A DNA stretch of 64,000 nt from Serilophus lunatus (GCA_013399895.1 VXBA01006133.1:124001-188000), one strand, 5' to 3'. Positions 23,395-37,149 are shown, numbered from the stretch's first letter. Numbers and translations are program-made. The notes: generated by a model not told the origin, from the sequence alone.

Positions 23395-26300
23395 GGTGCT
23401 TCTCAGTGTTTGGGAAACCTAAGGAAGAGACAAGTTAGGAGGTTACTTTCGGTACAGATCATATTGGTTATTACTACTAATAATTGACTATATCAATTGT
23501 AATAGCAACAAAGCAAGCTAAAATGTAGACATCTACATGCACATTTTACATTTTTATGATGTTATACACTGGTTTAGACCTTACTAGTAGGAGTTTTTCA
23601 AAGCTACATCAGTATTACCAGGATTTTATAGTTTGCATGTACCTTTAATATTAATATTTTACTACATAGTAAAAGCTTTTCACATAGATCCTGAAAAGTC
23701 AAATACAATCAAATTGTTCAGAAATTGTGACTGACATAAGAATTTTGTCAATAGAAGTTGAACTGCAAACATAATTGCTGAGTCTCTCACATGTATCACC
23801 TATTCTGATTATAACATTGTCAATAGAATGCAATATGTTAATGAATAAAACAGTTTCTTTCCTTTATTGCCTTGTACCTCCTTTCTCTCTTACTTCAGGT
23901 CTGCCTCACCTGTGTCTGTGCTAGTCACTTGTACATCCCAAAGAAAGAATACAGAAGTGACTGAAATTCACATTCCCTCAACTCTAGTAGTTTAGGAAGA
24001 TATTGATGACAATACAGGAAGAATGGTGACAAACATTGACCTCCCCTCAAAGAAAATTTCTCAGTAGTAATGCATTTTAACTATGTAGATTCACTCTTGT
24101 AGTAAGTTTGTGTTCCATTCTTGTTTACCAGAGCTTTAGAGAAATGTAAGCAGCATGGGACTTGCGTATTCTCATCATCATGATGATGGAACTCTGTTCC
24201 TTTACTTAAGTGAGTTCTGGAGGACTGAAAGAACAAAAATTACAAAAACAGCCATTGACAACAGCCTTGCCCATTGTGGTGTGACCACTGAAACATGAAC
24301 AGTATTTTGAATATAAATATTCCTAGATAAATCTTCTAACTGGAATATAATCGTATCAGTGATTGCTTTTCTGTTTCCTTTGTTAAACTTCAAGGAAAAA
24401 CTTACTGAAGATGCAACATTTTCAAGTGTTCTAATTTTTCCAAGGTCATTTTAGGAGACAGAAGGAAATAAACCAGACACAATGACATTCTGCTTGATTA
24501 TACTTTTAACATCTCATCAGTGTTCTTTAATGACTTAATTTTTTCACTACCTGTTATTTAAATTATAGCTCCCATTTTTGCTTTCCATACTTTGAGATTC
24601 TGTTTAATTATACCGAGATTCAGTCAGAGATAAGGAGTAGGAAAGGAGAGTTTAATAATGTGCCCTGATAATCATGAAGACATGCTCTACATTGCCTCCC
24701 TTGACATGTCTGCTCATATATTCATACAAAATGGCCCAGAAACATATAGTTGGCAGAGAAAAAATCGTGGTTAGCAGTACTTTTTTTCTTCATGCTTGCA
24801 ATCCCATGGCTTTTTGCAGTTGAAGGTGATGAATTACTATCAACACAAGACAGCTTTTGATGTGTCGTCTTGTACACGAAAAACTGGGCTGAGACCACCT
24901 GAAGTCATTTCTCTAGAGACTTTGAACAAGTATAAAAAATGGTTTTGTTTTTGACTTGGTAGGCCTCACAAATGAAAATGCCAGTATGTCAAGGACAACA
25001 CATCAATCTAATTTGCTACCTGCATTCCCAATCCTATTCTTTACCTACTAAAATTGCTGCACAATATGTGATGAAACAGCCATATTCCACCATTAAGTTG
25101 TAGTTCTTTTTATGAAGCGAGTTTGCCTTTTTAAACAAGCTTTGATTGCAAAGGCTGTAGTTGTAAACAGCTAGTGAAATACTCATTTATTAAAGTCTTA
25201 CGAGGAACCTATTTAATTAAAAGAGAGTGACATAGTGGAATGAGAAATCACTCAATACCATCAAATAGCATTGCAATTTTAAAATTTTTTTGTTAAAAAT
25301 TAATTTTATATTTTACAGTGGGATTATTCCACTTTGTTATTTTTCTTTATAATGACACAAGAGCAAAAGCAAATGTGGAAATCAAAGAAGAGTCTACTTA
25401 AAGTAGCGTACAGGACACTAGGAAGTTTGGGAAGCTGTGTTTACATGTAAATATTGTTTCTTCTAACTTTCACCCACCTGAATAACAAGAATGATTTCCG
25501 GTACCTTCTGATTAGAATAGATATAGGATTTTCCAGAGAACACAGGGTCAATACAGAAAAGGAATTTATAGAATACAGGAAGGTTACAGTTTCTGATTTG
25601 TGTAGAAGGAATCTTTGGATATAAGCACCATTTCTGTCCATATTTTTAAATTACCTGAGAATTAATAAAAACCTAGTCTTCCTTTATTTAGTGACTTCAT
25701 GAAATCTTCTTTTCTCGAGTATATGATAGCATTCATCATTAAATAAGTTAATGGAGTGACAATATACATATGCAACTCATGATAGGTTCTGACAAAAATT
25801 CTGCATCACTGTTTATTTTCTTTTTCTAAGCTTTCTTACATTCCAACTTCAGTACACTGAAAGTGCTCTCAGTCTTTAGGACTGACTAAAAAAAAATGAG
25901 TTATTTTATATGATTGTTTCTTTGCATTTGTGGATGTGCAGGATTAGACATGCAATCTAATTAAGAATGTCGATACAATTTTACCTTGAAGTGTTATGCA
26001 TTAATTCAGCTCCACGAATAGGAAGTTGCACTAATTCTTTTTGTCTTTCACGCTGACTTTGCACTGCACCTTAGTGCATGTAAAATACTTCATAGAAAGA
26101 CTACATGTTATCATTATTTCCTATTATTATTTCCTATTTCCTTGTGTCATAACTAGCCGTTATCCAAGAATATTGCAATTAACTTCCGTAAAGCATTTGT
26201 AGAACTAAGAATACCCACAATTGATACAGCATGGGCTAAAGTTATACCGGATTACTTTCATTTTATCAATCCACTGAACAAATATTGATCATTTCAGAGG

Positions 26301-29300
26301 TGAATCAGGCAATTTTTTGTCCAACAAGATAAGTATTGACTTCAGATATTGGCCTCCTGGAGGAAAACATTTCTTCATATTCACTGAAATACAAAGAACA
26401 CATGCAAATGAGCTTGGTTGTATCTATCATAAAGAATAATATGAGTCTTGGCTTGATTCTTGTGGGACATCCTAGTTATTCCAGAAAGCATGGCATACAT
26501 GAACATCGTAGCATGAATCCCACTCCTGAGGATGGATTTCTTGCAAACAGCTGAAGGCTCTTCTGAGTATAAGTAAAATGGAAACTACTGTTGTACATGA
26601 AGAACTAAAATTCTAAGTCAAATAATTTATAGATGATTGGTATAAACATACTGATAAATGCAGAATATTGCAAAATATGAAGGTGCCAAAATCAGCCTTT
26701 ACGTCACAGTATTGTTTCCAGCTAATGACAAGAAAAAATATCCTTTTTAATTGAAAGTTAAATTACAACAATTTGACACCTAAAGTACTTTAATGAAAGA
26801 TACTAAACTATATAACATTTTTACATTTCCTATGAGAATTTCCTGCTAGAATTATTGGGTTCCAGTCTCAGTTTGCCTAAATTAGTATATCCATGACAAA
26901 CCCTCTTACACTTGCAGATATTCAGACATATGGCTAAGCAATGAATTATAACTATGGTAAAAGAGCTGCATGTAGTTAGCTAAGTTTTTAGTCAACTGAC
27001 TGTGAAGAGCTCAACCACTTAAAATCCTGTCAGGAGTTTAAGCTGCTAAATCAATTCTCATCTCCACCCAACTGGAGCTACTCCTTCACAAGAACTTGCT
27101 ATTCCACTTCAGACTCTTCAAGTTCCATAAATCCACATTTCTGCGTACACCCATATTTTTTAATAAAAAATAGATTTAGTTAAGCTTGAAAAACAATCTG
27201 ATATTATCATTAAAAATTCTCCTGAAGATGAATACTAGAGATCTATCCCTGCTTTGATTCACATAAGATGTATTTTTTTTACCTGAAAAAACTTCTATAA
27301 CCCTACTGTTCTGACTTTGTTTCAAACTGTGGTAATCAGTGCCATTAGATGTTATTTGGAACTAAAATATGTGTGCATGTCTGCTTGTTGAACAGACATT
27401 GTCTTCATGCAGCCAAGCACAATTAAATTCTACATAGAGTATGGTGGTAGCAGCTAGGATCAGGTTTCTTTTATAGAGGAGGCAAAATGTCAGAGTGTAA
27501 ACACAGTGAAGTTACTCTGGTTCCCAAGAAAATTTAAGTCTCTATCTTTCCCTGCCCTAGGGACAGTTCTAACTATCAAGCTAACATGTTGATATATATT
27601 TTTTCTGGTTAAAGCCTTATTTTATGAGGCAATGAGTTGCTCTTTTATTCTGCTGAGATGCCACATCAGTCAGAGTTCAAAATATTCAGCAGCTGAAAAC
27701 AGATACTCAGAAACTCTCCAACTGGGACAAAATTTCAGCTTCTGTTTACAGAAATGCCTGTATGAATAAAAACAAATTACTCGTCATACAAAAAAGCAGT
27801 TTTCTTGCTGTGAAAAATAGATACAAATAGGAAGTGCATATGAAATCGCTCCTCTGTATGCACCCATGAGTCTTTATTCCCTGAGCAAAACTGCTTGAAT
27901 TAAATAGGACTTAGATTTGGTGAAACAGTATAGTTCTTTAAGTGAGATTTAAAATTTCCTTTGAGAACACAGGCAATCCAGTTATCTGTTTTACAAGTAC
28001 ATTATTCATTTTATTCAACAACTGTATGCTTAAGGATATACATAATAAATTTATAGACTGACACACATCTTCATAGATCGATGAGTTCACATCTTTCCTT
28101 TCATATCCAATTTATCATCTGAACCTCTACATTTGCAGAATTATTGTCTTTCTTATTTTGAAATGTATCAAAGAATAGAGTTTTATATTGCTCTGATAGT
28201 TGTGGATTTGTGTCTCCTGTCACGTTTCTTACAGTAACTTCCAGTACAGATGAAGCTTGGTAAATAATTTTAATAATTACTCTATCCACAACAGATTTCA
28301 TCTAGGAATCATTCATCCTGAAGAATGGAAATATTTTTCCATTGCATAGTTAATATTCTATATTGTCATTCGCAGCATCTGAGGTTCTATTAAAAGCTTC
28401 TTAGTGTCTTCATACTTTCTACAGAAATAAAGTTATACTATGTCTTGCCCTCCTGTTTTAAAGATAACCTTCTTAAAATAGGCTCAAAATTCAATAGCCC
28501 TTATTCAGATAAGAAGCCCTGCTGTAATCAATGCAACTAAGTAGTAGCTAAGTCATAATAGGCTTATTAACATTCCACTTAATCAATAAATGTTGATAAA
28601 CTTTCTTTTACAATATTTAAAGGAGAAAACTCATTATAAATTAAAGTCAAAGAAACAGAATAAATCCTTACAAGTGAACAAAAGAATAAAATGGCTTCTT
28701 TATCTCCTGTCAAAAATGCATTAAGTGCCACTTCATATTTGTTCAAAGAAGAGAGGCAGTCCTGCAGATGTGAGAGTGTGGGAGAATGAGGCTTAAACAG
28801 GTATCTCAGGCAGGGAAAGGTGTGAAAATTGAGACCTGAAAATAAGATTTGTAAACTATGGAGGAAAAAAAAAAAAACAACAAAAAAACAAAACAAAAAG
28901 GACTGACAATTTTTCTGTAAAATAAATTTTGAATTACTAATATTATGCTGCATCTTAATAGAACAGGTACCTCAGTTTTCACAATATATTCTACAGACTT
29001 GAAGTACCCTAACACAGCATTTCAATATTCTAAGATGTCCCCAGTACCCTCAGTACCAGCAATTTTGACTTGGGAAAGCTAGGGATAAGAGCTGTAGCCT
29101 TTTCCTCAGTACTAGATGGAACAGCAAGCAGACATACCTGCAAAGCAATAGTGACCAATAACTGCAAGATTTGTCCATGCACAAAAGAACTACTTGGAAA
29201 TGCATAATTGCTTTCCTCCCCAACAGCCTTCAGTGAGGCTATATATAAAATCAAAATTTGCTAAATACCTGGAATGTAGCTAGTCTGAATAATGTATTGG

Positions 29301-30889
29301 GACAAACCAAGGAGTTTCAGAAAATGAGAAGGTGAAATTCTTGGTATCAAATTCAGCAGTTTGAAATTTTGTCTAGAACTCCCATTTACTAAATATAATA
29401 AATGCAGTAGCATTAGACAGTGGGTCTGGCCCAACTACCTGAGAAATCAATGAATGTCTTTCTTTTGACTTAGCTGAATTGGCGCTAGTCCAATAACCTC
29501 TCACTCTATTGTCTTCACTCTTATTCTTACTTTGCCTCTCTCGCTTTTCACCTCCTACAGCTGCTCTTCTGTCCTGTAGCTTCTCCTCCTGGCAAGAAGT
29601 ATCATACATANATTCTAAGTTTTTGCCATTTAACTACATTGATCATGATAACATGTTGTATTGAAATGGCTTTATTTTGGTTAGTTATTCAGTTATGCCA
29701 TGGAAAAAAACACTGAGCATTTCAAAGTATAAGTAAAATACAAGAATGAAACTATAATTTTTAAAAAATATTCATGTAGTAAATTAAACCCCCAGTCTTA
29801 AAAAATGTATGTCTCTCTGCAATTCAAATAAGAACATTGCAGATAATTACTTGAAAAAACTCTAATGCTGATATTGTTTCAATATATTGAATGATTGAAT
29901 TAGTATCACAAAAACCAATATGGAAGACATCCAACCAATGGGTAGCATAGGAATTTTCTGGAAAACTGAAATTTTATGCCTTATATTTAGCAAAGATCAA
30001 ATTCTGGAGAGGATATAGATGTGTCATTCAGAGTGAAAAAAGCCATTCATTCTAAAATAAACATTCAGGACAAAAAAAAATTGTCCCATTCTACTGAACA
30101 CACACAAAAAACGTGGGTTATTTTTAAACACAATCTTCATTATATTTTCAATTATTTGTGTAGTTAACTTCTTAAAACTTAAAATAAGTAGATGAAAGTT
30201 AGTTAGGTCCTTTAAGAGAACAAGTCTTATTTAAAAAAAAAAAAATTAAAACTAACACAACATTCAGTTTTAACACTAAAGTTACTACTATTTGGAACAC
30301 AGAACCAAATGGTAGCTCTAATAAATAATAACTTCTTCGTATAACAGTAAATGCTATTAAAGTACCATAATTTTTACAACAAAAAGATGTTTTTTCTAAT
30401 GACTACAAGTGTTCTACCGTTCTAAGGATTCATTTGCTTTTTTCACCCTTAAGAAAACTTCCTTTTCTAGAACAGAAGGTTTTAGTAAAGTTTGATTTTC
30501 AATTCTGAACATACCATTTTAGTTACATAATATATATTAATTACTATAATTTCAGTCTAAGTAAATACAGTTTATTTGCCAGGTAGTTTTCATGCAATAC
30601 TTTTTACTTTATATGCAAATAAAAATCTATTTCTGTTTTCTTATCTCTTTGCATATTCTACATTTATAAGTATGAGGTATTAGATTAGTAGGGAAAATTC
30701 TGCTTTCATTCTACCTAAAAAGTTATTAACACAACAATAGAAGAATGTCTTAGTTTGGATTTATTCTAGTTTACGTGTAAGGAAAATTTGTCTCAGTCAT
30801 ATTATTATTAAGCTCGATTTGTTCATTAAGTTTCAGTTTCTTACAATTATCTTTAAACAATATATTCCTCACAGGTTAACGTAAGTGCA

Positions 30890-31136
30890 TTATAAGATAT
30901 GATAGATTATTTTTCTTTATTTAAAAAAATGCTTTGAGCACCAGAGATTGCTGAGACTGGATTATGGAAAGTTTCCTTTATATTAAATCCTTATTCTGTC
31001 AGAGTAAGGAACAATCAGGACCATATTCTAGCCCACATTGTAAACAACAATTTTGGTTTATCATTTGTAGTCCAAAGTTCTTTAGCAGCTCTTTCTTTTT
31101 CCAATTTCCTGATTGTTCTTCAAGCATTTGAATTGT
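30890..31136 (-). other. Candidate terminal coding exon, function unknown
   Basis: On the minus strand a pyrimidine tract of more than 30 bases ends in TTTCCCTTTCAG (acceptor AG at 31138-31137). It is followed in phase 0 by 45 open codons (31136-30999) and a TGA. AATAAA lies at 30921-30916, about 80 bases beyond the stop. The predicted piece is charged at the start (MLEEQSGNWKKKELLKNFG) and cysteine-bearing near the end (NCCLQCGLE). I do not recognise a family, and no upstream exon was found. Chance frames of this length are common here; the acceptor and polyadenylation context is the only reason to list it. Confidence 0.2.
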
Positions 31137-33299
31137 CTGAAAGGGAAAACAACAAGAAAATAAAACCAAACAATAAAACATGTCTAACATTATCAGAACT
31201 AAAGATATAAGAGAAATGTAGTAGATCTATAAACAAGCTAGGAACAAAAGGAGACATGAAGGTGATTTAGAGACTGCAAGTGGTAAAAAGAATCAGTTTC
31301 CGCAAGTTTCTCTGACAGAAGAAATTGAAGAGATATCTACAAGTTATCAGTATGATTAAACACATTGAGAAAGTATGAGGAAATATGTAACATGGTGGAC
31401 AAGCAGCAATGAATAGCTGTTTCAAAAGACACAAATTGTCAGTTGGTGACTGACACAAATCTTGTTACTTCCATTTTCTTTGTTCTGTTCAAAACTATTT
31501 AGCATCTCTTTAGTGTTCATTTCATCCAGTAATGCTAACTTTTCACAGTTTATGAGCCATGGCCATAATTCACATTTTTCCTGCTAAGGAAATAAAAACA
31601 CTGTCTGCCAACAAATTATATAACCTCACACACGCATTCATTTGGGGCTTAGTTATCATTGCACACTCAGGGTTTGCATGACATTTTGGTAAGCATGTAT
31701 TTACCAAGTTTAATATCAATTTGAATTATTCTATCTGCTTTGTAATTCCTAAAACACTTTAAGTGTTTGGAGATTTTAAGTGCCAGTGCTGATAGCTTTG
31801 CTCTAATATGGTCTACAATCCAATTCAAAAGAGCATCAAGAGCATCTCTAAAATAATTATGCTATTGTTTTCCAGTCTTTGTTAGCATTTCAGTTTTAAT
31901 CCATATCTGTAATTCTAATTCAAACCACAAGATACATAACCAGCAGATCTTGGAACATGTTCAAGGCCAGATTGAATGTATCTACAGATGTATTGCTAAA
32001 TAGACAGCCAGGAAGCAATGTCAAAGATTGTGCCTCTATATTACTTTGTATATTTGTTAGATCTCTCATCTACACATACTCCTCTTCGATTTCTCAAGGG
32101 GTATCCTCAGGCAGAACTGAAGGCACTCATCACTCTATGAAGTCTTCTCAAAAGCCACTACTGATGTGATCGGACAGGGGTGGCCTCCTCTGTCCCAGAC
32201 AGTATTCTAACATCATCCTAAAGGTTTCCACTCTCGCATTCCTCCCTGAAACGTGTATACAGGTAACAACTACCTTAAAAGTCACACTGAAGAAGAGCAT
32301 TCTCATTAGGTTGGAAGTCATGACATGGGAGGAAAAAAAAAATATCAAGATTACCTCTTTGGACCATAGGCAAAACTGCTGGCTCCAGAGGAGATCCAGT
32401 GGCACAAGATCAATAGCAAGCCTGAGAAAATTTGTAGAGACATTTAGATCTCAATAGCGTGACAGTAAGCTAGTTTATACTCATAGGCTTTGGGGCCAAG
32501 GATCAGTCCCTGAACCACTATTGTTTGGCTTCAGAACAACAGGAAAAAGCTACCTCTAAATTGTATTTGTAAGCTACCTAAGTGAGACAGTCAGCTCATT
32601 TCGATGGTGCATGAAGGGGTTGGTGTACTCGATCAGTTTTCATTTGCATCCATCTTCCTTCTGCATTGCAACACTGGAGTTTCACACCACTATCATATAT
32701 GGAACAGGAGCCTACAGAAGTGTAGGTAGGACCCAAAGCAAAAGAAATTTCAAAGCCACTTTATGAATATATTTCATAATTTAAGCCTGAATTAACATTA
32801 TTGGTACCTCTAGATTACTGTCCATATTTCTTGCACAGAGCTATTGACACTGCGAGCCACATATAAGAGGATAGGCTTTGTGTAAGGTCTACATTTGGAG
32901 CAAAAGCAAACAAAAAAAAGCCAAACCCCTGGAAGACTAAGTTTCCTTCCACCAGAAGACATGAAGTAGACCCAGTTGCTAAATCAACAGTTCACAAAGT
33001 TCCCTCATGGGAAGAGCTATCCAGTGCATCACCTGGGACTGAGAGAGAATTATTGCACTTCAGAGCAGAGATGCAGTGCTCAGCAAAGCACAGTGTAAAT
33101 AAGAGTTATACATACACCAAAATTTTCAGAACTGAATAAAAAACCCAGTCACTAATTACTCAAATTTACAACTTTATGTAACTAGGAAAAATGCAACAAT
33201 TAATCCAGCAACAGTTAGTCCTCTTTGTTTGTGTGGTCTTCCTATAAATCATGACAAGCCTCCTGACGCCTTGACCATTGTCCTTACTATTTCATCTGA

Positions 33300-33660
33300 T
33301 CACATTCTGTCACGAGGTACTTATTATTATGGGTAATCTCTGTGATTATATTTGCCTGTAAAAGGAAAGTAGAATTTATCATCTTGGAATACTCGGATTA
33401 TCATACTAATTAAAATTGGAAGTGCAGAGCTGCATCCATAAAATATTGTTATTTGCAAACTTTTTCTTAGATACGATGATAAACCTGATTGATTACAGTT
33501 TATAATACCAATAATCTCTGCAATAACATTAATTAGCACAGTTAATAACTAATTTGCTGGAGCTTTAACTGCCCTTGGCTTTCCCTCAAGCTGTTCTTAA
33601 CTGGTCATTAACTGCTGGTTACAATTGATTTCTCAAGGCTCTATTTAAAAGAAATTCTAC
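33300..33660. promoter_or_regulatory. Candidate non-coding regulatory element
   Basis: Unique sequence with repeated homeodomain-type cores (TAATTA, ATTAATTAG) and an HNF1-like GTTAATAACTAAT at about 33541-33553, between otherwise featureless AT-rich DNA. Such cores are frequent in AT-rich DNA, so this is weak. Conservation data would decide. Confidence 0.15.
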
Positions 33661-35716
33661 TGCAATTCAGCACCCACAGAGTCTAATCCTGATTTGGTAA
33701 ACAAAAACCATTCTCTATCTTTGCAACAGACCTCTTGTTACTCATTATCTTCGGTATATAGTTTCAGGGATGCTTGGGGATGCAATCTTTTTGGTTAAGG
33801 GCTAAAGCAAAAACCCAAACCCTGCTAGTCTTTCTTCCAAATTTCAAGTGGTAGTGAAGTCTTAAAAAGAAGAGTACTTGATTCACATCTGGTGGAAAGA
33901 AAAGAGACAAATTAAATGCTCCAGCACCCAACTTTCAGCTTATTTTTTTGCATATATTATTTCTTTGTGTTTGGAAACTACTTCTGCAAATACCATAATG
34001 TAAAGAGATATTTCTTATCATAAGAGCATACAAGAACAATGGCAAATTAAAGGTGTACAAAGTGCACAGTTAACCTAAGACAATAGGTTTCTATAGTAGG
34101 GTCCAGATTATATTAAAAAAAATAACAAGGAAATATTTTCTAAAAGATAGTGAGTTTAAGAGGTATCTTTAAAGTGAGAAAAAAATACTCTGTTTAAGAA
34201 TAACTTGCATTTTAAAAGGCTGTTCTTTTGCAGTGCTTTTAGATTTCTTGATAAGAATTTATATACCAGAACAAGAGAAAAATGATGAGCAAGTAACAAA
34301 ACAAGAAGCAGCAAGGGATTGTCACTATGAGCAATGCAGTCACATCACCATGAGGTCAGCAGTAGAGGTTTACTACCCAGCAACACTGAGTATCCAACTG
34401 TGAGGTACATGTTGCTGCAGAAGCAGAGAAAAAAAACAGCTGACTTGTGAGCTGGCTTATTAAAAAAGAGGTCCATAATACAGGTAGCAGTTAGGAGCTG
34501 TATGTTATCCTCCTTATGTACTTACTTCTTTTTATCTCACAAATAGCACATTCTTTGTTAAGTAGAGCAATTTATATTTGTGAACGAGAAATAAGAGCTG
34601 GCTATGCATCAAAAAACATGTTTTCCAGTGTATAAGGATTTAAGCCTGTAAATGAAAAATTGAGATTAGCCCATTTGATTCCAAATACTCACTGAAGGGT
34701 TATATGGAATTTAAATCTGTAATGACCATACTACCAGACAGAAGTTATACCATGTCATTGTTTCCTTCACAGCTCATATTAGACCACCTTTGTCTCCAGC
34801 ATCTCTTTATAATTTTTCCTTCCAATTTATTTGCTCTTTGAACGTATTGAAATGTTACTTTCCTCCTCTACTCAAACTGAAATTATTAGCTTTCCAACCT
34901 TCTCTAATTTTTCAAACAAGTACTCAGGTGACTGATTTCATGTACCTCTGGCTGTATGGATTTGTTTCCCTGTGAACAGTCACAAAGCTGCCTCATTGTC
35001 CTTCCTTACACCTTTCATCTAACCTTAATGCATGGCCTAAATGAAATAGTATAGAAATTGTGTAGTGAGAGGCCCTGATTCCAACTTTAAGCATTAACCA
35101 GATTTGTAGAATATTTTCTGGGCTCCTTCCCTTTCTTTCAATGATCCTTTTGTTTGTATCTTTATGCATCACTCACACATTTTTAAATTGGGAACTGACT
35201 GTTTTGTATTTCTTTAGCAAGTAACAGAATAGGATCCTGAGCCATGAATGGAATCTCTTTGTAAACCTGAAGAACAGAATCACAGAAATAATGAGACAAT
35301 CCTCCACCCATATAAAAGCAAAGAAGAGAAGACTACCATTCTAAACAGAAATATATAACTCTGTCCAAGTAGTTCCATCCTACAGTGATGCTGTGCAGAT
35401 TTTGGTTTTAGTTTGTCCCCTTTAATACCATGAGAGAAAATATTCTACAGCTGTCCAGGTTTGGTGGGCAGATTATTGATTAATAAATTATGGATACATA
35501 GGTATTAAAGAAATAAGAATTTATTATGAGGTAGGAAAAAAATTAACTTAAAAATATTAAAATACCAAAAACCCTCTGAAGAGAACCCAAAAAACACTTC
35601 CCAAAAACCCAAAACTGATCCACCAACATCCCTACACACACCAATTCCACAAACAAACAAACAAACAACTTTATTCCCTGTTTCAAAGTCCAAAAGTGCA
35701 GTTGATCCGAGGTAGA

Positions 35717-35730
35717 TGGCAGGGGGCGCT
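35717..35730 (+). promoter_or_regulatory. CTCF-like core motif in LTR element
   Basis: TGGCAGGGGGCGCT contains the ten-base core CAGGGGGCGC of the vertebrate CTCF consensus. It lies in the AT/GC transition of the LTR-like element. Binding is inferred from the motif only. Confidence 0.4.
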
Positions 35731-36883
35731 GATGGCCGTGGGGGAGGCAGCAGTGGTGGTGGATGGAAGGTATGCTCTTGTATTTGGCAATTCTCTGGAA
35801 GCACGTCACCGGAGCAAAGCAACAACCAGTCGACCACGTGGTGATTTCCAAGGTGGCGAAAAACGACGGGTAACGAGCTCTCAGGCCAGAAGAGGGGAGA
35901 GGTTAGCGAGATGTCTCCTAAAGTAGTCTTCCGAATTTCCGCCCTACACTCCTCCCCTAGTCCACCCCAAAAAGGGCGGTCTTGCTCCTTGCTGAATCCC
36001 CATTGGTACTTCTGGTGCCATTCTGCCTCCACCTGCATCTCAACTCTGCCTCTGGCCCCCGCTGGCCGAAAAACTCATGGTGGTGCTGTGTGCCACGCCG
36101 CCCGCTGCTGGCAATCCAACTGGCCATGGCTCCCACGAGCCCCCTGCTCTGAGCCCCAAGCCCTGCCAGCACTGCCACCTGCCGCCATGGTGAACGCCAC
36201 TGCACAACTGCCGCTCCTCCCGGCCTGGGCAGCACCAGGGCACTGGACACTAGACGGAGTGTTCGACCCCCACCAGCCCTGGGACACAGACCAGGAACAG
36301 GACCGAGACCAACCCCACCCCGCTGGGCCAGGATCTCGCACGGCCGCGCTGACATCCCTGCAGTCCGAGAGCCCACAAGAGCAGCATGCTGCAGCGCAGG
36401 TCACTCCAAGCCCACCCGGGAACAGCCTCAGCTCCCTGGCACACCCTGGGCAGCCCCAACGCCTCCTCCTCTCCACCAGCCCGCATGGTGGGTGGCGGAA
36501 GGCTGGGCAGGGCGTTGCAGCACGGCACGTCCTGCCCCAGACGGGCTCAGCTCAGCTCGGCTTCGCTTGCTGGGCCCGCAGTCGGCCCTGCCCGCGCCAT
36601 GCGCACACCGGCCCCACTGCCTCCACCGCAGCGCCTCGATGGCAGCCACGTGCTGCCTGAGGGGACGGCAGGCCCTTGCACTGCCGCGGGCAGGACCGAG
36701 CATGCCCACCACTGCCACACCACTGGCAACCCGCCAGCACACCCTGGCTCCCATCTGTCCCCGCGGTCGTGGGGGGCAGCGCACATTGTGAGACAGTGGT
36801 CTCCCCAAACACCAGCCCATTCCCTGGTCGTCCCACATACATCCTCTCTGCCCCCCACTCCCCTTTTCTGAAGCAGAACACAC

Positions 36884-36889
36884 ACAGAC

Positions 36890-36923
<34 letters not shown>
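36884..36923. repeat. (CA)n microsatellite
   Basis: Alternating CA dinucleotides with three or four interruptions, inside the GC-rich LTR-like element. It creates the false 'VCVCVC' runs seen in minus-strand translations. Confidence 0.95.
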
Positions 36924-37149
36924 GAACCAAGGGGGAACTGGGTGGGGGAGGGGAGAGGAAAGGGGAGGGGGAAAGAAAAAAGAAGAAAACTCTTTTTATT
37001 TAACATGAGGAAAGTTTTCCAGCCTCAGCCAACCCACAATAACAGCTAAAAAAACCAAACTCAAACTCATGACCAAATAAAAGAAAACTAAAAGAAAAGA
37101 TCCAAACATTCAAAAAATCTCACAAAAATTCCCCCAAAACCTCACACAC

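Larger units (their letters stand above)
23395..35451. other. Long unique AT-rich stretch, possible exon-like pieces
   Basis: Twelve kilobases without a recognisable transposon. Three minus-strand open pieces (28101-28301, 29430-29595, 30999-31136) were examined; only the last has convincing splice and polyadenylation context. A 16-bp palindrome CATCATCATGATGATG is at 24173-24188. A segment at 33300-33660 is dense in homeodomain-type sites. A short CR1-like phrase ('atgttcaaggccagattgaatg') at about 31956-31977 is too short to call. One ambiguous base is at 29611. Confidence 0.5.
35452..37149 (-). mobile_element. GC-rich 1.7-kb LTR-like retroviral element
   Basis: A sharply GC-rich block in AT-rich DNA. 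The left end TGTCCAGGTTTGG and right end CCAAAACCTCACACA are imperfect inverted copies with TG...CA termini. Two reversed AATAAA signals at 35520-35525 and 35670-35675 point to minus orientation. The right end runs into a CA repeat, so the exact boundary and target-site duplication are uncertain. Length exceeds a usual LTR; it may be a long LTR or a short non-autonomous element. Internal features are a CA repeat (36884-36923), a quadruplex-type G-run and a CTCF-like core. The many 60-249 aa frames on both strands arise from high GC and lack retroviral domains. Confidence 0.6.

Noticed and set aside
28579..28953. 124-aa minus-strand frame with a run of phenylalanines
   Set aside because: The phenylalanine run is an A-rich tract translated on the opposite strand; no splice context.
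31940..32420. Possible decayed CR1 around 'ttcaaggccagattgaatg'
   Set aside because: Only about 20 bases match a CR1 phrase and nothing on either side supports it.
33327..33539. 70-aa hydrophobic minus-strand frame resembling a membrane segment
   Set aside because: Hydrophobicity follows from T-rich codons; no acceptor or donor, and it overlaps a segment better explained as non-coding.
35911..36871. Long open frames of 161-249 aa on the plus strand
   Set aside because: They lie in a GC-rich LTR-like element, overlap equally long frames on the other strand, and show only proline/alanine/serine-rich composition without any domain.
36428..37006. 192-aa minus-strand frame with a 'VCVCVC' run
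   Set aside because: The run is the (CA)n microsatellite read in translation; the rest is GC-rich noise.
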